Assembly: GCA_946885915.1 (NCBI GenBank)
Contig: CAMPHF010000006.1
Location: forward strand, 141,208 to 205,207
From: an uncultured Idiomarina sp.
GTDB lineage: Bacteria; Pseudomonadota; Gammaproteobacteria; Enterobacterales; Alteromonadaceae
Length of the DNA: 64,000 nucleotides
Reading direction: 5' to 3'
Shown here: positions 1-7,662 of the stretch, piece by piece
Layout: each line of letters starts with the position of its first letter
Numbering within the stretch: position 1 is the stretch's first letter
Translations under genes and position numbers: made by a program
The notes under the pieces: generated by a model
Seen by the model: only the letters and a program-made list of their open reading frames with translations
Databases searched by the model: none
What the model was told of the DNA's origin: nothing

Positions 1-903
1 TACGGCACTTGCTATCACCAGAACCCGCGGATTATCAATGAGCTGGATGACCACTTGGTCGCTCATATCTTTGCTGTCGTTTTCGCGGGTGATGATAATC
101 GCCGTTGCGACCGATAATAATAGCCCCGGGATTTGCGCCACCAAGCCATCGCCAATCGTGAGCGTGGTGTAAATTTCTGCTGCCTCGCCAAACGGCAAAT
201 CATGTTGAATCATGCCGATTAAGAATCCGCCGACAATATTGATCAGCAAAATCAGAATACCGGCAATCGCATCGCCTTTCACAAACTTACTCGCACCATC
301 CATAGAGCCATAGAAATCGGCTTCACGGGTGACATCATGACGACGCTCTTTAGCTTCTTCTTGGCTAATTAAGCCAGCGTTTAAGTCGGCATCGATGGCC
401 ATTTGCTTACCGGGCATAGCGTCTAACGTAAAGCGCGCCGAAACTTCCGAGATCCGCCCCGCACCCTTGGTAATAACCATGAAGTTAATAATGATAAGGA
501 TTAAGAAGACAATCAGACCCACGGTATAGTTACCGCCAATCACCACGCTGCCGAAAGCTTCTATCACCGCTCCCGCCGCATCAGGTCCGGTATGGCCTTC
601 AAGCAACACAATCCGGGTTGAGGCCACGTTTAAGCTGAGCCGTAATACCGTCGCAATCAACAAAATGGTCGGGAAGGAGGCAAAATCGAGTGGGCGTTTG
701 GTATATACCGATACCAATAACACCACCAAACTGAGGGTAATACTGAGCGAGAAAAAGGTATCAAGCAGCAGCGGCGGGACAGGCAAGATCACCATGCCGA
801 GGATCACCAATACCGCCAGCGGGGTACCAAAGCCGCGATACAAATGCCCATATTTTTGTTGAAAGCCGCTGGCGCGGTCGCGTAACTGCCCGAGTTGTTG
901 CAT
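1..903 (-). CDS. flhA: Flagellar export gate protein FlhA (partial, N-terminal 301 codons)
   Basis: FlhA is the large inner-membrane component of the flagellar type III export gate. The frame is open from an ATG at 901-903 to the window edge, so only the N-terminal part is present. The translation starts MQQLGQLRDRASGF and shows the long hydrophobic segments and family signatures (RLSLNVASTR, INFMVITKGAGRISEVSARF, DAMPGKQMAIDADLN, KGDAIAGILI) that mark FlhA. An AGGAG lies 11 bases before the ATG. The upstream neighbour is a pilin operon and not flhB, so flhA appears to head its own operon running leftward out of the window. The family assignment is certain. The C-terminal cytoplasmic domain cannot be seen. 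Confidence 0.95.
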   Translation of the reverse strand, partial: MQQLGQLRDRASGFQQKYGHLYRGFGTPLAVLVILGMVILPVPPLLLDTFFSLSITLSLVVLLVSVYTKRPLDFASFPTILLIATVLRLSLNVASTRIVLLEGHTGPDAAGAVIEAFGSVVIGGNYTVGLIVFLILIIINFMVITKGAGRISEVSARFTLDAMPGKQMAIDADLNAGLISQEEAKERRHDVTREADFYGSMDGASKFVKGDAIAGILILLINIVGGFLIGMIQHDLPFGEAAEIYTTLTIGDGLVAQIPGLLLSVATAIIITRENDSKDMSDQVVIQLIDNPRVLVIASAV

Positions 904-957
904 GCTTGACTGAACTCCTACCCACAACGTCAAAATAGCGTGTCTTGGGTAGGCTCA

Positions 958-973
958 TTCAAGAATTAGGCCA
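958..973 (-). promoter_or_regulatory. Possible sigma-54-like promoter of flhA
   Basis: On the minus strand the sequence reads TGGCCT-N5-TTGAA, 55 to 70 bases before the flhA start. It resembles the sigma-54 pattern TGGCAC-N5-TTGC but lacks the usual GC of the -12 element. The flgF upstream region has the same TTGAA ending, which is the main reason to list it. Weak evidence. Confidence 0.25.
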
Positions 974-990
974 GTTTTGTTTTTGGTGAG

Positions 991-2943
991 TTATTGCTCT
1001 TGCATCAGCACATTCACTTGCCGATTCGCGCTGATAGCATCAATGCTCACTTGTTGTGGCATAAACATGAACCCATCTTTTTGGAAGCTGACTAAACCAC
1101 TCCAACCCGACGGAATATTGGCGCAAGAATAAAATGGCGTCTGATTGCGCCCACCCGTTTGATAATCACAGCTTAGGTTTAAGTCACTAATCGTCACCGC
1201 CACGTCACGCAACTGATTGTTTTTACAACCCTCACCGAAAATATCTAGGCAGTTAATTTCACCGCTCACGGAGAATAATTCAGTTTGCTCTACAGCGGTG
1301 GTCACCGTCACGTCAATCGCGTCACTAAAAGTACTGTTTGCATCACTTGGCTTGGTCGCCGCACTACCTATAACTCCCGCGTTGGCGCCTAGTACGCTCA
1401 TCGCAATCGTGGTAACACCATTATCAAGTGCCTGCACCCGGCCGCGGCTGTAGGTGCCGTAGTAATCATTCTCAGGGTCAACAATGGTTTCTATCGGCTC
1501 ATTGGTGACGCTCGCGACTGCGGCTAAACTCGTTTCCCAGTCACTTAACAAGGTCAAATTCACCTCATAAAATGGCACTAAGCGCAGAAAGTCTGTCGCG
1601 CCCGCTTGAATCGCATCCAACACTATTTGTTCATGTTCAGCGGTCATCTCATCCAAATAAATACCACGGCCGATTAACTGATAAGCACCCGGCGTAACTT
1701 GCATGTCACGATCCGGTGGTGGGCTTGGTAATGGATTGCCTAAAATCATGGCTTTCACCGCCGCACGCACGTAATCCTCGTAAGTTGCTAAGGTACTCGC
1801 CTGGGTTAAATAAGCCGCACTCATAAGCGCGACACTTTCTAATTGCCAGTCCGTAAATGCCGAGTAATAACCGTCAATCCGGCGCATCCGGCAGGCTTCC
1901 ACGTATACGTCACCGGGGTTGTTGGCATCAATAAACTGCCCGTTCACGAGGTTATAATGACGATGATTGCCACTCGCTAATCGATCGTCTGTATATTGGT
2001 AAACTTGCCCTGTCTGCACCGTTTCGTTGCTATCGTGATGATCACGACAACATTGATTACACAACGCTGGCTGTCCAGCATCGGCACTAATGCCAGTGGT
2101 TTTTTGCACGTATTCACCAGCACTGGGATCAAGCTGCAGTTGGTTATCAATCAACGTCATCCGATTCGGCGTTTGGCCCTCGCCGGTACCACTAATGGCA
2201 CAAGTGCAATTTAAGGTTAAAAAGTCTTCTATCCGTTGCGTTTGGGTAAGTTCATCGTAAGTGACGGCATCGAATGACACCTGCAGGTATTCACCGCTGC
2301 GCGATACTTGGGGAGTCGGCTTCGAGGTTTCTTTCACAAAATAGCTCGGTGCAGTATCGTCCTCGTCTAAGCGAATAGAGATAACCTCTGGCGCCAGTCC
2401 GGGTTGATAAACCACTTTAGGATCGGCACGCTCACTGGGTTCGCGAGCCAGGCGCTGCCCATCGCGCATTTGCAGAGCCGCAAACCATGCCGGCACCATG
2501 ACCACCTCATTGCTGCCACTGGAATCGGTCCAACTCACCGTTAAAGTAGCCGCTTTTGCGTGTGGCGTTTGGCCTTGCAGGTTCACTGGCAGCGTAGGAT
2601 CGGTGGCGGTTAGCCAAGCACCCGCGTAAAAGTAATCGGTGAACTGCCAGTTTAACGTGAAACTATGTATGTCCTGCGTGACACTCGCGCTGCCATCGGC
2701 CAAATCCTCAAAATCCTGCCATCTCAGCTGTTCTATTTGACTATAAGCGGCGTCTAAAGCTGCGTTGCGCTCTGCTGCTTGCGCACTACTGCGGACAAAA
2801 GTTGCTTGTAACGTCACCAAGGCAGCCACACCAATGCCAAGGATAAGTAGTGACACTAACAATTCAATAAAGCTAAAGCCTGCCAGCTGCAGCCGAGCAA
2901 GTGGCGATGGCTGTACTTGCAACTTATTCGCTTGCAAAGTCAT
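991..2943 (-). CDS. Very large PilV-like minor pilin with C-terminal extension
   Basis: Type IV pilus minor pilin by its N terminus. After a 22-residue leader, prepilin peptidase would cut at G22/F23 (AG-FSFIELLVSLLILG) with Glu at +5. The start is taken as ATG at 2943, because a strong GGAGGT lies 7 bases upstream and the longer reading would need TTG. At 650 residues it is several times the usual PilV size of about 150-200. The pilin part is followed by about 450 extra residues with cysteine clusters (LNCTCAIS, CNQCCRDHHD) and a C-terminal stretch of about 90 residues that looks beta-rich. It overlaps the pilX-like gene by 20 bases and ends the operon. No pilY1 is present, so this protein may carry the tip or adhesion function. 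That last point is inference. Confidence 0.75.
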   Translation of the reverse strand: MTLQANKLQVQPSPLARLQLAGFSFIELLVSLLILGIGVAALVTLQATFVRSSAQAAERNAALDAAYSQIEQLRWQDFEDLADGSASVTQDIHSFTLNWQFTDYFYAGAWLTATDPTLPVNLQGQTPHAKAATLTVSWTDSSGSNEVVMVPAWFAALQMRDGQRLAREPSERADPKVVYQPGLAPEVISIRLDEDDTAPSYFVKETSKPTPQVSRSGEYLQVSFDAVTYDELTQTQRIEDFLTLNCTCAISGTGEGQTPNRMTLIDNQLQLDPSAGEYVQKTTGISADAGQPALCNQCCRDHHDSNETVQTGQVYQYTDDRLASGNHRHYNLVNGQFIDANNPGDVYVEACRMRRIDGYYSAFTDWQLESVALMSAAYLTQASTLATYEDYVRAAVKAMILGNPLPSPPPDRDMQVTPGAYQLIGRGIYLDEMTAEHEQIVLDAIQAGATDFLRLVPFYEVNLTLLSDWETSLAAVASVTNEPIETIVDPENDYYGTYSRGRVQALDNGVTTIAMSVLGANAGVIGSAATKPSDANSTFSDAIDVTVTTAVEQTELFSVSGEINCLDIFGEGCKNNQLRDVAVTISDLNLSCDYQTGGRNQTPFYSCANIPSGWSGLVSFQKDGFMFMPQQVSIDAISANRQVNVLMQEQ

Positions 2944-4048
2944 GCCAGCTACCTCCAATCCGTGATACGCGACGGAAATTCTGATTGTTAGTGATGTTAC
3001 TCAGCACCTCACCGTCAAACCGAATCGTTAAGGTTCCATTGGCCAAGCTTGCTGGATGATTCGCGAGTACCGCACCATTCACCACTGCGCCACCATTCAT
3101 CGCCAATTCATAGGGTCCAGCAAGGTCTTCGGGCGTTCTAAAACTCAACACCATGCCATTGACTACCGCGCCACCGTTCATCTGTAAATCACCATCCTGC
3201 ACGATCAACACCACCGGCTGCTCAGTCGAGCCCACCACGGTGCTACTGTTGACCGTACAGTCACCATTCACCCACAGCAGCCCCGAGGGTTGGCTAGCAA
3301 TACTGTCGCAGTTGCTAAGTTCTGCCGTGGCTAAGTCGCGCAATTCACGCCAATCCACCTCAGCAATACCAAATAAGTAGTCGAGTAAATCAGCGGGGAA
3401 TTCCGGGTCCTGATCGAGTATGTCGATACCATGTTCACCGCGTTCACTGAGTGGCCGAGAACTGCACTCGCCATTATTGAACTCCTGCTGACCACAGGTG
3501 GTGCCACTGCCGTTTACATCCACAATTTGGTCAGTCCAAATCGACAACGGCACACCATCACCGCCACCATTGGGGTTGGCCACCACCTGAAAGTTACCGG
3601 ACACATTAATTCCGCCTTTAATCGCCAGCGGCACGTCAGGATAAGCTCGAATAATGGGCAACACCACCAAGCCTTGGCTAATTTGCCGTTGCGTGTCTTG
3701 CAATAATGCGGTGGCCGTGGCGCTCACCGTTGCCACATCAATATCGCCACGTGGCGTTCCGTTATAGCGGTTGCTGACAATGGTGGTGGTCGCGGTGCGA
3801 CCTGCCAAAGTCACATTGCCATTGTCATTTAGTGCGGTATTTTCCGCTGCAGCTTGGGCAATGCGTTGTTCTAGTGCCGCTTCAGCACTTAAGTGCGCAT
3901 CTAAGCTTGCGTGATAGTTACGTAAAATGCGCTGCTCTTGCAGCTTAAAACGCGCAGTGTAAAGCGTGACGACAATCACGATGGCAAGCAGTAGAATAGT
4001 GAGCGTAAGGGTTGTAAAGCCTCGCTGCTGGGGATTATATCGCCGCAT
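2924..4048 (-). CDS. PilX-like minor pilin with large C-terminal domain
   Basis: Third gene of the minor-pilin operon, 374 residues. The N terminus (QQRG-FTTLTLTILLLAIVIVV) has a prepilin cleavage site followed by one membrane helix, but residue +5 is Thr and not the usual Glu. This is known for tip pilins of the GspK/PilX type. The helix continues into a coiled segment rich in Ala, Glu and Gln (about residues 35-70), then a domain of about 280 residues. Near the C terminus it contains two copies of the motif GGAVVNG (about residues 290-325), suggesting a repeated beta structure. It overlaps the PilW-like gene by 14 bases at its 5' end and the PilV-like gene by 20 bases at its 3' end. PilX is the best fit by position. 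Function in this organism is inferred. Confidence 0.7.
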   Translation of the reverse strand: MRRYNPQQRGFTTLTLTILLLAIVIVVTLYTARFKLQEQRILRNYHASLDAHLSAEAALEQRIAQAAAENTALNDNGNVTLAGRTATTTIVSNRYNGTPRGDIDVATVSATATALLQDTQRQISQGLVVLPIIRAYPDVPLAIKGGINVSGNFQVVANPNGGGDGVPLSIWTDQIVDVNGSGTTCGQQEFNNGECSSRPLSERGEHGIDILDQDPEFPADLLDYLFGIAEVDWRELRDLATAELSNCDSIASQPSGLLWVNGDCTVNSSTVVGSTEQPVVLIVQDGDLQMNGGAVVNGMVLSFRTPEDLAGPYELAMNGGAVVNGAVLANHPASLANGTLTIRFDGEVLSNITNNQNFRRVSRIGGSWHDFASE

Positions 4049-4649
4049 TTCTCAGCACCACCTGTTGGTTCATTTCGCGTACCATGGTGGCATCCTGCTG
4101 AAGGCGCACGCGAAGGAAAATATTGAGCCATTGTTCGGTAATGGCACCCGTCACTTGCTCGGTTAAGGTGAAGGTTAACTGCTCCACCACCACCGCATCG
4201 GAGCTGGTCAAGCCCTGCCAGCCATTGTCGGCGCACACATTTCCACTTTGCCGGCGTTGTACTTGTTGATTGCGAATACGATAACCAAACCGCTCAATGG
4301 CGCCATCATCGGCGCCGTCACTATCGGCATCGTAACCAAACAACACACAACTGTTCGGCGCTTCATCCGGATGATTGGCGACCACCAGTGAATTTGCGAA
4401 CGGATTCACATTGGCATCGGGGTCGACCACTATGACCTCGTAATTGGCGCTGTAGTTGGCACGGCGTAAGTCACTCAAAATCAATTGCATGGTTGCCACC
4501 GCTTCCTCTTGCAACTGCGAGGCTTTCAACGAGCGACTATTGAGCCCTAACGTATTGGTAAACACCGCGCTAATGGCGGCCATTAGCAACAACCCTAAGC
4601 TAAGCGTGATGAGCATTTCAACCAGTGAGATACCGCGCTGCTTTAACAT
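4035..4649 (-). CDS. PilW-like minor pilin
   Basis: Minor pilin of 204 residues. The leader is short (MLKQRG) and is followed by ISLVEMLITLSLGLLLMAAISAVF, giving cleavage after Gly6 and Glu at +5. The ATG at 4649 is preferred over a start 12 codons upstream because it gives the normal short leader. The mature region has the extended helix (KASQLQEEAVATMQLILSDLRRANYS) typical of PilW, where a conserved Arg-Arg/Ala region follows. It sits between the FimT-like and PilX-like genes with short overlaps on both sides, consistent with one operon. The assignment as PilW rests on order and N-terminal pattern. Confidence 0.75.
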   Translation of the reverse strand: MLKQRGISLVEMLITLSLGLLLMAAISAVFTNTLGLNSRSLKASQLQEEAVATMQLILSDLRRANYSANYEVIVVDPDANVNPFANSLVVANHPDEAPNSCVLFGYDADSDGADDGAIERFGYRIRNQQVQRRQSGNVCADNGWQGLTSSDAVVVEQLTFTLTEQVTGAITEQWLNIFLRVRLQQDATMVREMNQQVVLRNAAI

Positions 4650-5236
4650 GTCGGGTACCCCGCATTGGTATCCGCTGTTTGACACAAGCGAACCCGCCCT
4701 AAGGTACTCACTATCGCGCGCACTTCACTCGGTGGCGTATTATCGCGATAGCCGAAAGCAACCGTTCCAGCGTTCCCCTCGGCGAGGCCTCGCATACCGT
4801 CAAATGCGGTATAGCTACCACCAGCAAAAACTGCGCTCTGCAGACCGACAGTGGCGTAACCCGTTGCTTGCAGCACCCGTGCGACACCATTAATGGCGCA
4901 ATCACTAGCTAAGCAATCACAATCCGCGGCCGTCGCCACCGCCGCACACCAATTCGCGCCAGCGCCTTGCCACACCACAAACCGCGTTTCGCCCGAAGCA
5001 ATCGCATCACTACGCGCATATTGTAATAATGCGTAAGTATCTTGCGCCACGCCTTGTAATTGTGACTGTCGATAAAGCTGCAGCATACTCGGCACGCCCA
5101 CCGCCACAATCAGCCCGAGCACGGCTAAAGTTACTAGTAGCTCCAACAAACTAAAGCCGGCCGCGCCAGCTAGGTGGCGCGCCCTTACTTTACCAAAAAT
5201 CGTAAAAAAAGCCTTAGAATGTTGCGCTTTGACCAT
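4643..5236 (-). CDS. FimT/FimU/GspH-family minor pilin
   Basis: First gene of the minor-pilin operon, 197 residues. A leader of about 28 residues ends at GAAG, followed by FSLLELLVTLAVLGLIVAVGVP, so cleavage is expected before Phe with Glu at +5. The following helix (ARSDAIASGETRFVVW) is the recognisable GspH/FimT signature, in which a conserved Arg-Ser-x-Ala-Ile is followed by a beta-rich domain. Several cysteines (CAAVATAADCDCLASDC) could form disulfides. Such proteins prime pilus assembly as part of a tip complex with PilV, PilW and PilX. It is divergent from pilE with 68 bases between them. Confidence 0.8.
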   Translation of the reverse strand: MVKAQHSKAFFTIFGKVRARHLAGAAGFSLLELLVTLAVLGLIVAVGVPSMLQLYRQSQLQGVAQDTYALLQYARSDAIASGETRFVVWQGAGANWCAAVATAADCDCLASDCAINGVARVLQATGYATVGLQSAVFAGGSYTAFDGMRGLAEGNAGTVAFGYRDNTPPSEVRAIVSTLGRVRLCQTADTNAGYPTC

Positions 5237-5304
5237 TGAGTATCACTACCAAATGTCGTACTTATATAACACTTACTATACTCATATTTTAGCTGGGGTC
5301 ACCT

Positions 5305-5688
5305 ATGTCAGGGCATAAATTTTCAACCGGGATGACATTAATGGAGCTCATGATCACCATTGTGATCATCGCTATTTTGGCGACAATAGCTTATCCGTCG
5401 TATCTGGATTATACCCGTAACGCCAAGCGGGCAGAGGCCATCAGCGGTTTACTGCAGCTCCAATTAGCGCAGGAAGAATACCGGGCGCGCAATGCGAGTT
5501 ATGGCAATATTGCCGACTTAAATGTGAGTGTAAATTCTGATCATTATACGTTTTCGGCAGCTGACCTTGGGGCCAGTAGTTATACCTTAACTGCCACTGC
5601 GGTCGGCAATCAACAAGCTGACACCGCTTGTCCTACCCTCAGCATTGACCAAAATGATAGTAAAACGCCAGCTGAATGCTGGCGCTAA
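5305..5688 (+). CDS. pilE: PilE-like type IV minor pilin
   Basis: Small pilin of 127 residues. The leader MSGHKFSTG is followed by MTLMELMITIVIIAILATIAYPSYLDY, which gives cleavage at Gly9/Met10 with Glu at +5. The hydrophobic helix ends in the classical YPSY motif. The C terminus contains a pair of cysteines (DTACPTLS and PAECWR) that would form the D-loop disulfide seen in PilE and PilA proteins. It is transcribed away from the fimT-like gene, although in many relatives it is the last gene of the same operon. In gammaproteobacteria, a pilE next to fimT/pilVWX is usually a minor and not the major pilin. Confidence 0.8.
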   Translation: MSGHKFSTGMTLMELMITIVIIAILATIAYPSYLDYTRNAKRAEAISGLLQLQLAQEEYRARNASYGNIADLNVSVNSDHYTFSAADLGASSYTLTATAVGNQQADTACPTLSIDQNDSKTPAECWR

Positions 5689-5709
5689 TTGAAAACTTGC
5701 TAGCGGTGC

Positions 5710-6654
5710 CTAAAGTACCTCTTTTACCCGTAACTCAGGTGGAATTGAAAAGGTAACATTCTCAGGCCGCCCGTCACGCTCTTCAACTTGCTGTCCACCC
5801 CAGGCTTGTAACTGGCGAATCACGTTTTGTACCAATACCTCAGGCGCTGAGGCGCCGGCGGTCACGCCAACCTTAGCCACATCTGCCAACCAGGCCTGAT
5901 CAATGCCTTGTGCATCATCAATCAAATAGGCTCTAGTTCCCATTTTTTCGCTTAATTCACGCAACCGATTCGAATTAGAACTGTTGCGCGCACCCACTAC
6001 CAGCAACACGTCAACATCACTGGCTAAATCGCGGACCGCATCCTGGCGATTTTGCGTGGCATAGCAAATGTCATCTTTACGCGGACCTTGAATGGCTGGG
6101 AATTTAGCTCGCAATGCATCAATCACATCGGCGGTATCATCCACCGATAATGTAGTTTGACTCATATAATGTAAGTTCTGCGGATCTTTTACCGTCAACG
6201 AGTCAACATCAGCTACCGACTCGACCAAGTAGATCCCGCCGGCCGAATTATCATACTGCCCCATGGTGCCTTCAACTTCAGGATGACCATGATGGCCAAT
6301 CAACACGCACTCGTGGCCTTTTCGGCTCGCCCGTGTCACTTCCATATGCACCTTGGTCACTAGTGGACAGGTTGCATCAAACACTTGCAAGCCACGCTGC
6401 TTCGCATTATTGCGCACCGCTTGCGACACGCCATGGGCACTGAAGATCACAATGGCGCCATCAGGCACCTCATCTAATTCATCCACGAATACGGCGCCGC
6501 GTTCACGCAAAGTGCTCACCACATACTTGTTATGCACTACTTCATGGCGCACATAAATGGGGGGCTCAAAAATAGCAAGCGCGCGTTCAACAATGGTGAT
6601 CGCTCTATCCACACCTGCACAAAAACCTCGCGGGTTCGCTAAAATAATATCCAC
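5710..6654 (-). CDS. ispH: 4-hydroxy-3-methylbut-2-enyl diphosphate reductase
   Basis: IspH catalyses the last step of the MEP isoprenoid pathway, making IPP and DMAPP with a [4Fe-4S] cluster. The 314-residue protein matches full length. The three cluster cysteines are visible in the contexts NPRGFCAGV (residue 12), [12 protein letters not shown] (about 96) and [10 protein letters not shown] (about 197). The active-site Glu-His contexts ([22 protein letters not shown]) are also present. The start codon is GTG at 6654, supported by a strong GGGGAGG just upstream and by alignment with the family N terminus. Last gene of the ribF-ileS-lspA-fkpB-ispH order, 21 bases after fkpB. Confidence 0.97.
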   Translation of the reverse strand: MDIILANPRGFCAGVDRAITIVERALAIFEPPIYVRHEVVHNKYVVSTLRERGAVFVDELDEVPDGAIVIFSAHGVSQAVRNNAKQRGLQVFDATCPLVTKVHMEVTRASRKGHECVLIGHHGHPEVEGTMGQYDNSAGGIYLVESVADVDSLTVKDPQNLHYMSQTTLSVDDTADVIDALRAKFPAIQGPRKDDICYATQNRQDAVRDLASDVDVLLVVGARNSSNSNRLRELSEKMGTRAYLIDDAQGIDQAWLADVAKVGVTAGASAPEVLVQNVIRQLQAWGGQQVEERDGRPENVTFSIPPELRVKEVL

Positions 6655-6675
6655 GCTTGCCTCCCCTGCGCCCGC

Positions 6676-7116
6676 CTATGGCGATACGCTAATAATCTCA
6701 ACGGCGAACACAACTTCCTGACCAGCCAACGGATGATTGAAATCAATACTCACAAACTGCTCATTCACCTGCCGCACAATACCCGGCAGCTCAGTGCCAT
6801 CGGGTTGGGTGAAGGTTAAAATAGCCCCCACCTCTGCTTTGGTATCATCTTTAAATTTAGTTGCGTCTACCTGATAAACATTGGCTGGATTCGGCATCCC
6901 AAAAGCATCGTCAGGCGCCAGCGTAAACTCTCGCTCATCGCCTGCCCGCAAGCCAATTAAACAAGCCTCAAAGCTCGGCGTAAGGTTGCCATCACCCATC
7001 CGAAATTTAGCCGGTTTACCCGCTACTTTGGTGCTGTCTGCCACCGAACCATCGGTCAACTTCAACGTAAAGTGCATGACAACTTCGTGACCATGCTCAA
7101 TGCCTAATCGCTTCAT
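6676..7116 (-). CDS. fkpB: FKBP-type peptidyl-prolyl isomerase FkpB (SlpA)
   Basis: A 146-residue FKBP of the SlyD/SlpA class, a cytoplasmic prolyl isomerase with chaperone activity. It starts MKRLGIEHGHEVVMHFTLKLTDGSVADST and contains the FKBP core (SFEACLIGLRAGDEREFTLAPDDAFG) and the C-terminal strand FNHPLAGQEVVFAVEIISV typical of this class. It lacks the metal-binding His-rich tail of SlyD. In many gammaproteobacteria it lies between lspA and ispH exactly as here, with short intergenic gaps on both sides, so co-transcription is likely. Confidence 0.93.
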   Translation of the reverse strand: MKRLGIEHGHEVVMHFTLKLTDGSVADSTKVAGKPAKFRMGDGNLTPSFEACLIGLRAGDEREFTLAPDDAFGMPNPANVYQVDATKFKDDTKAEVGAILTFTQPDGTELPGIVRQVNEQFVSIDFNHPLAGQEVVFAVEIISVSP

Positions 7117-7149
7117 TCTGGCCTCTACTGCTCGACCTGCAGGAAAATT

Positions 7150-7662
7150 TTAATTGCGCTCATCATCGCCGCTACCTTCAAAGAAGGCCTCAAGCAACAT
7201 TAAAATGGCGCCAATAGTAATAGCTGAATCGGCCACGTTAAACGCTGGCCAATGCCAATCTTGTACGTAAACATCAATAAAATCGATGACATAACCAAAC
7301 ACCAAACGGTCAATCACGTTACCAATGGCACCGGCTAAAATAAGAGCAAAGGCCAAATTCTGGCGCCACAATTGGCGCGGATTACGTCGCAACCAAATCA
7401 CCAACACCAGACTAACTACCACTGCAATGGCAGTAAAGAACCACCGTTGCCAACCACCACCGTCACTTAAAAAACTGAACGCGGCGCCGTAGTTATGCAC
7501 ATAGGTAAAATTAAGCGATGGCATAATTTGTACGCTTTCGTACAAATCAAAACTTTGCATCACCCATTGCTTAGTGGCTTGATCAATCACAATCAACACT
7601 AAACTCAACCACAAAAAAATAAGTCCAGTCTGGTTCGCCGGCAATGACGTATTGTTAGGCAT
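7150..7662 (-). CDS. lspA: Lipoprotein signal peptidase (signal peptidase II)
   Basis: LspA cleaves signal peptides of diacylglyceryl-modified prolipoproteins in the inner membrane. The ATG at 7662 gives a protein of 170 residues and overlaps the end of ileS by 8 bases; an alternative GTG lies 21 bases upstream. Four hydrophobic segments are evident. The conserved motifs are present: [16 protein letters not shown], and the catalytic aspartates in GNVIDRL and [11 protein letters not shown]. Translational coupling to ileS is suggested by the overlap, as in related bacteria. Confidence 0.96.
   Translation of the reverse strand: MPNNTSLPANQTGLIFLWLSLVLIVIDQATKQWVMQSFDLYESVQIMPSLNFTYVHNYGAAFSFLSDGGGWQRWFFTAIAVVVSLVLVIWLRRNPRQLWRQNLAFALILAGAIGNVIDRLVFGYVIDFIDVYVQDWHWPAFNVADSAITIGAILMLLEAFFEGSGDDERN

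Noticed and set aside
917..953. Terminator between the PilV-like gene and flhA (stem CCTACCCA / TGGGTAGG)
   Set aside because: The stem is perfect, but the loop is over 20 bases and no T run follows on the minus strand, so termination is not supported.
4456..4893. Plus-strand frame of 145 codons
   Set aside because: It is antisense across the pilW-like/fimT-like junction, with a low-complexity translation and no support.
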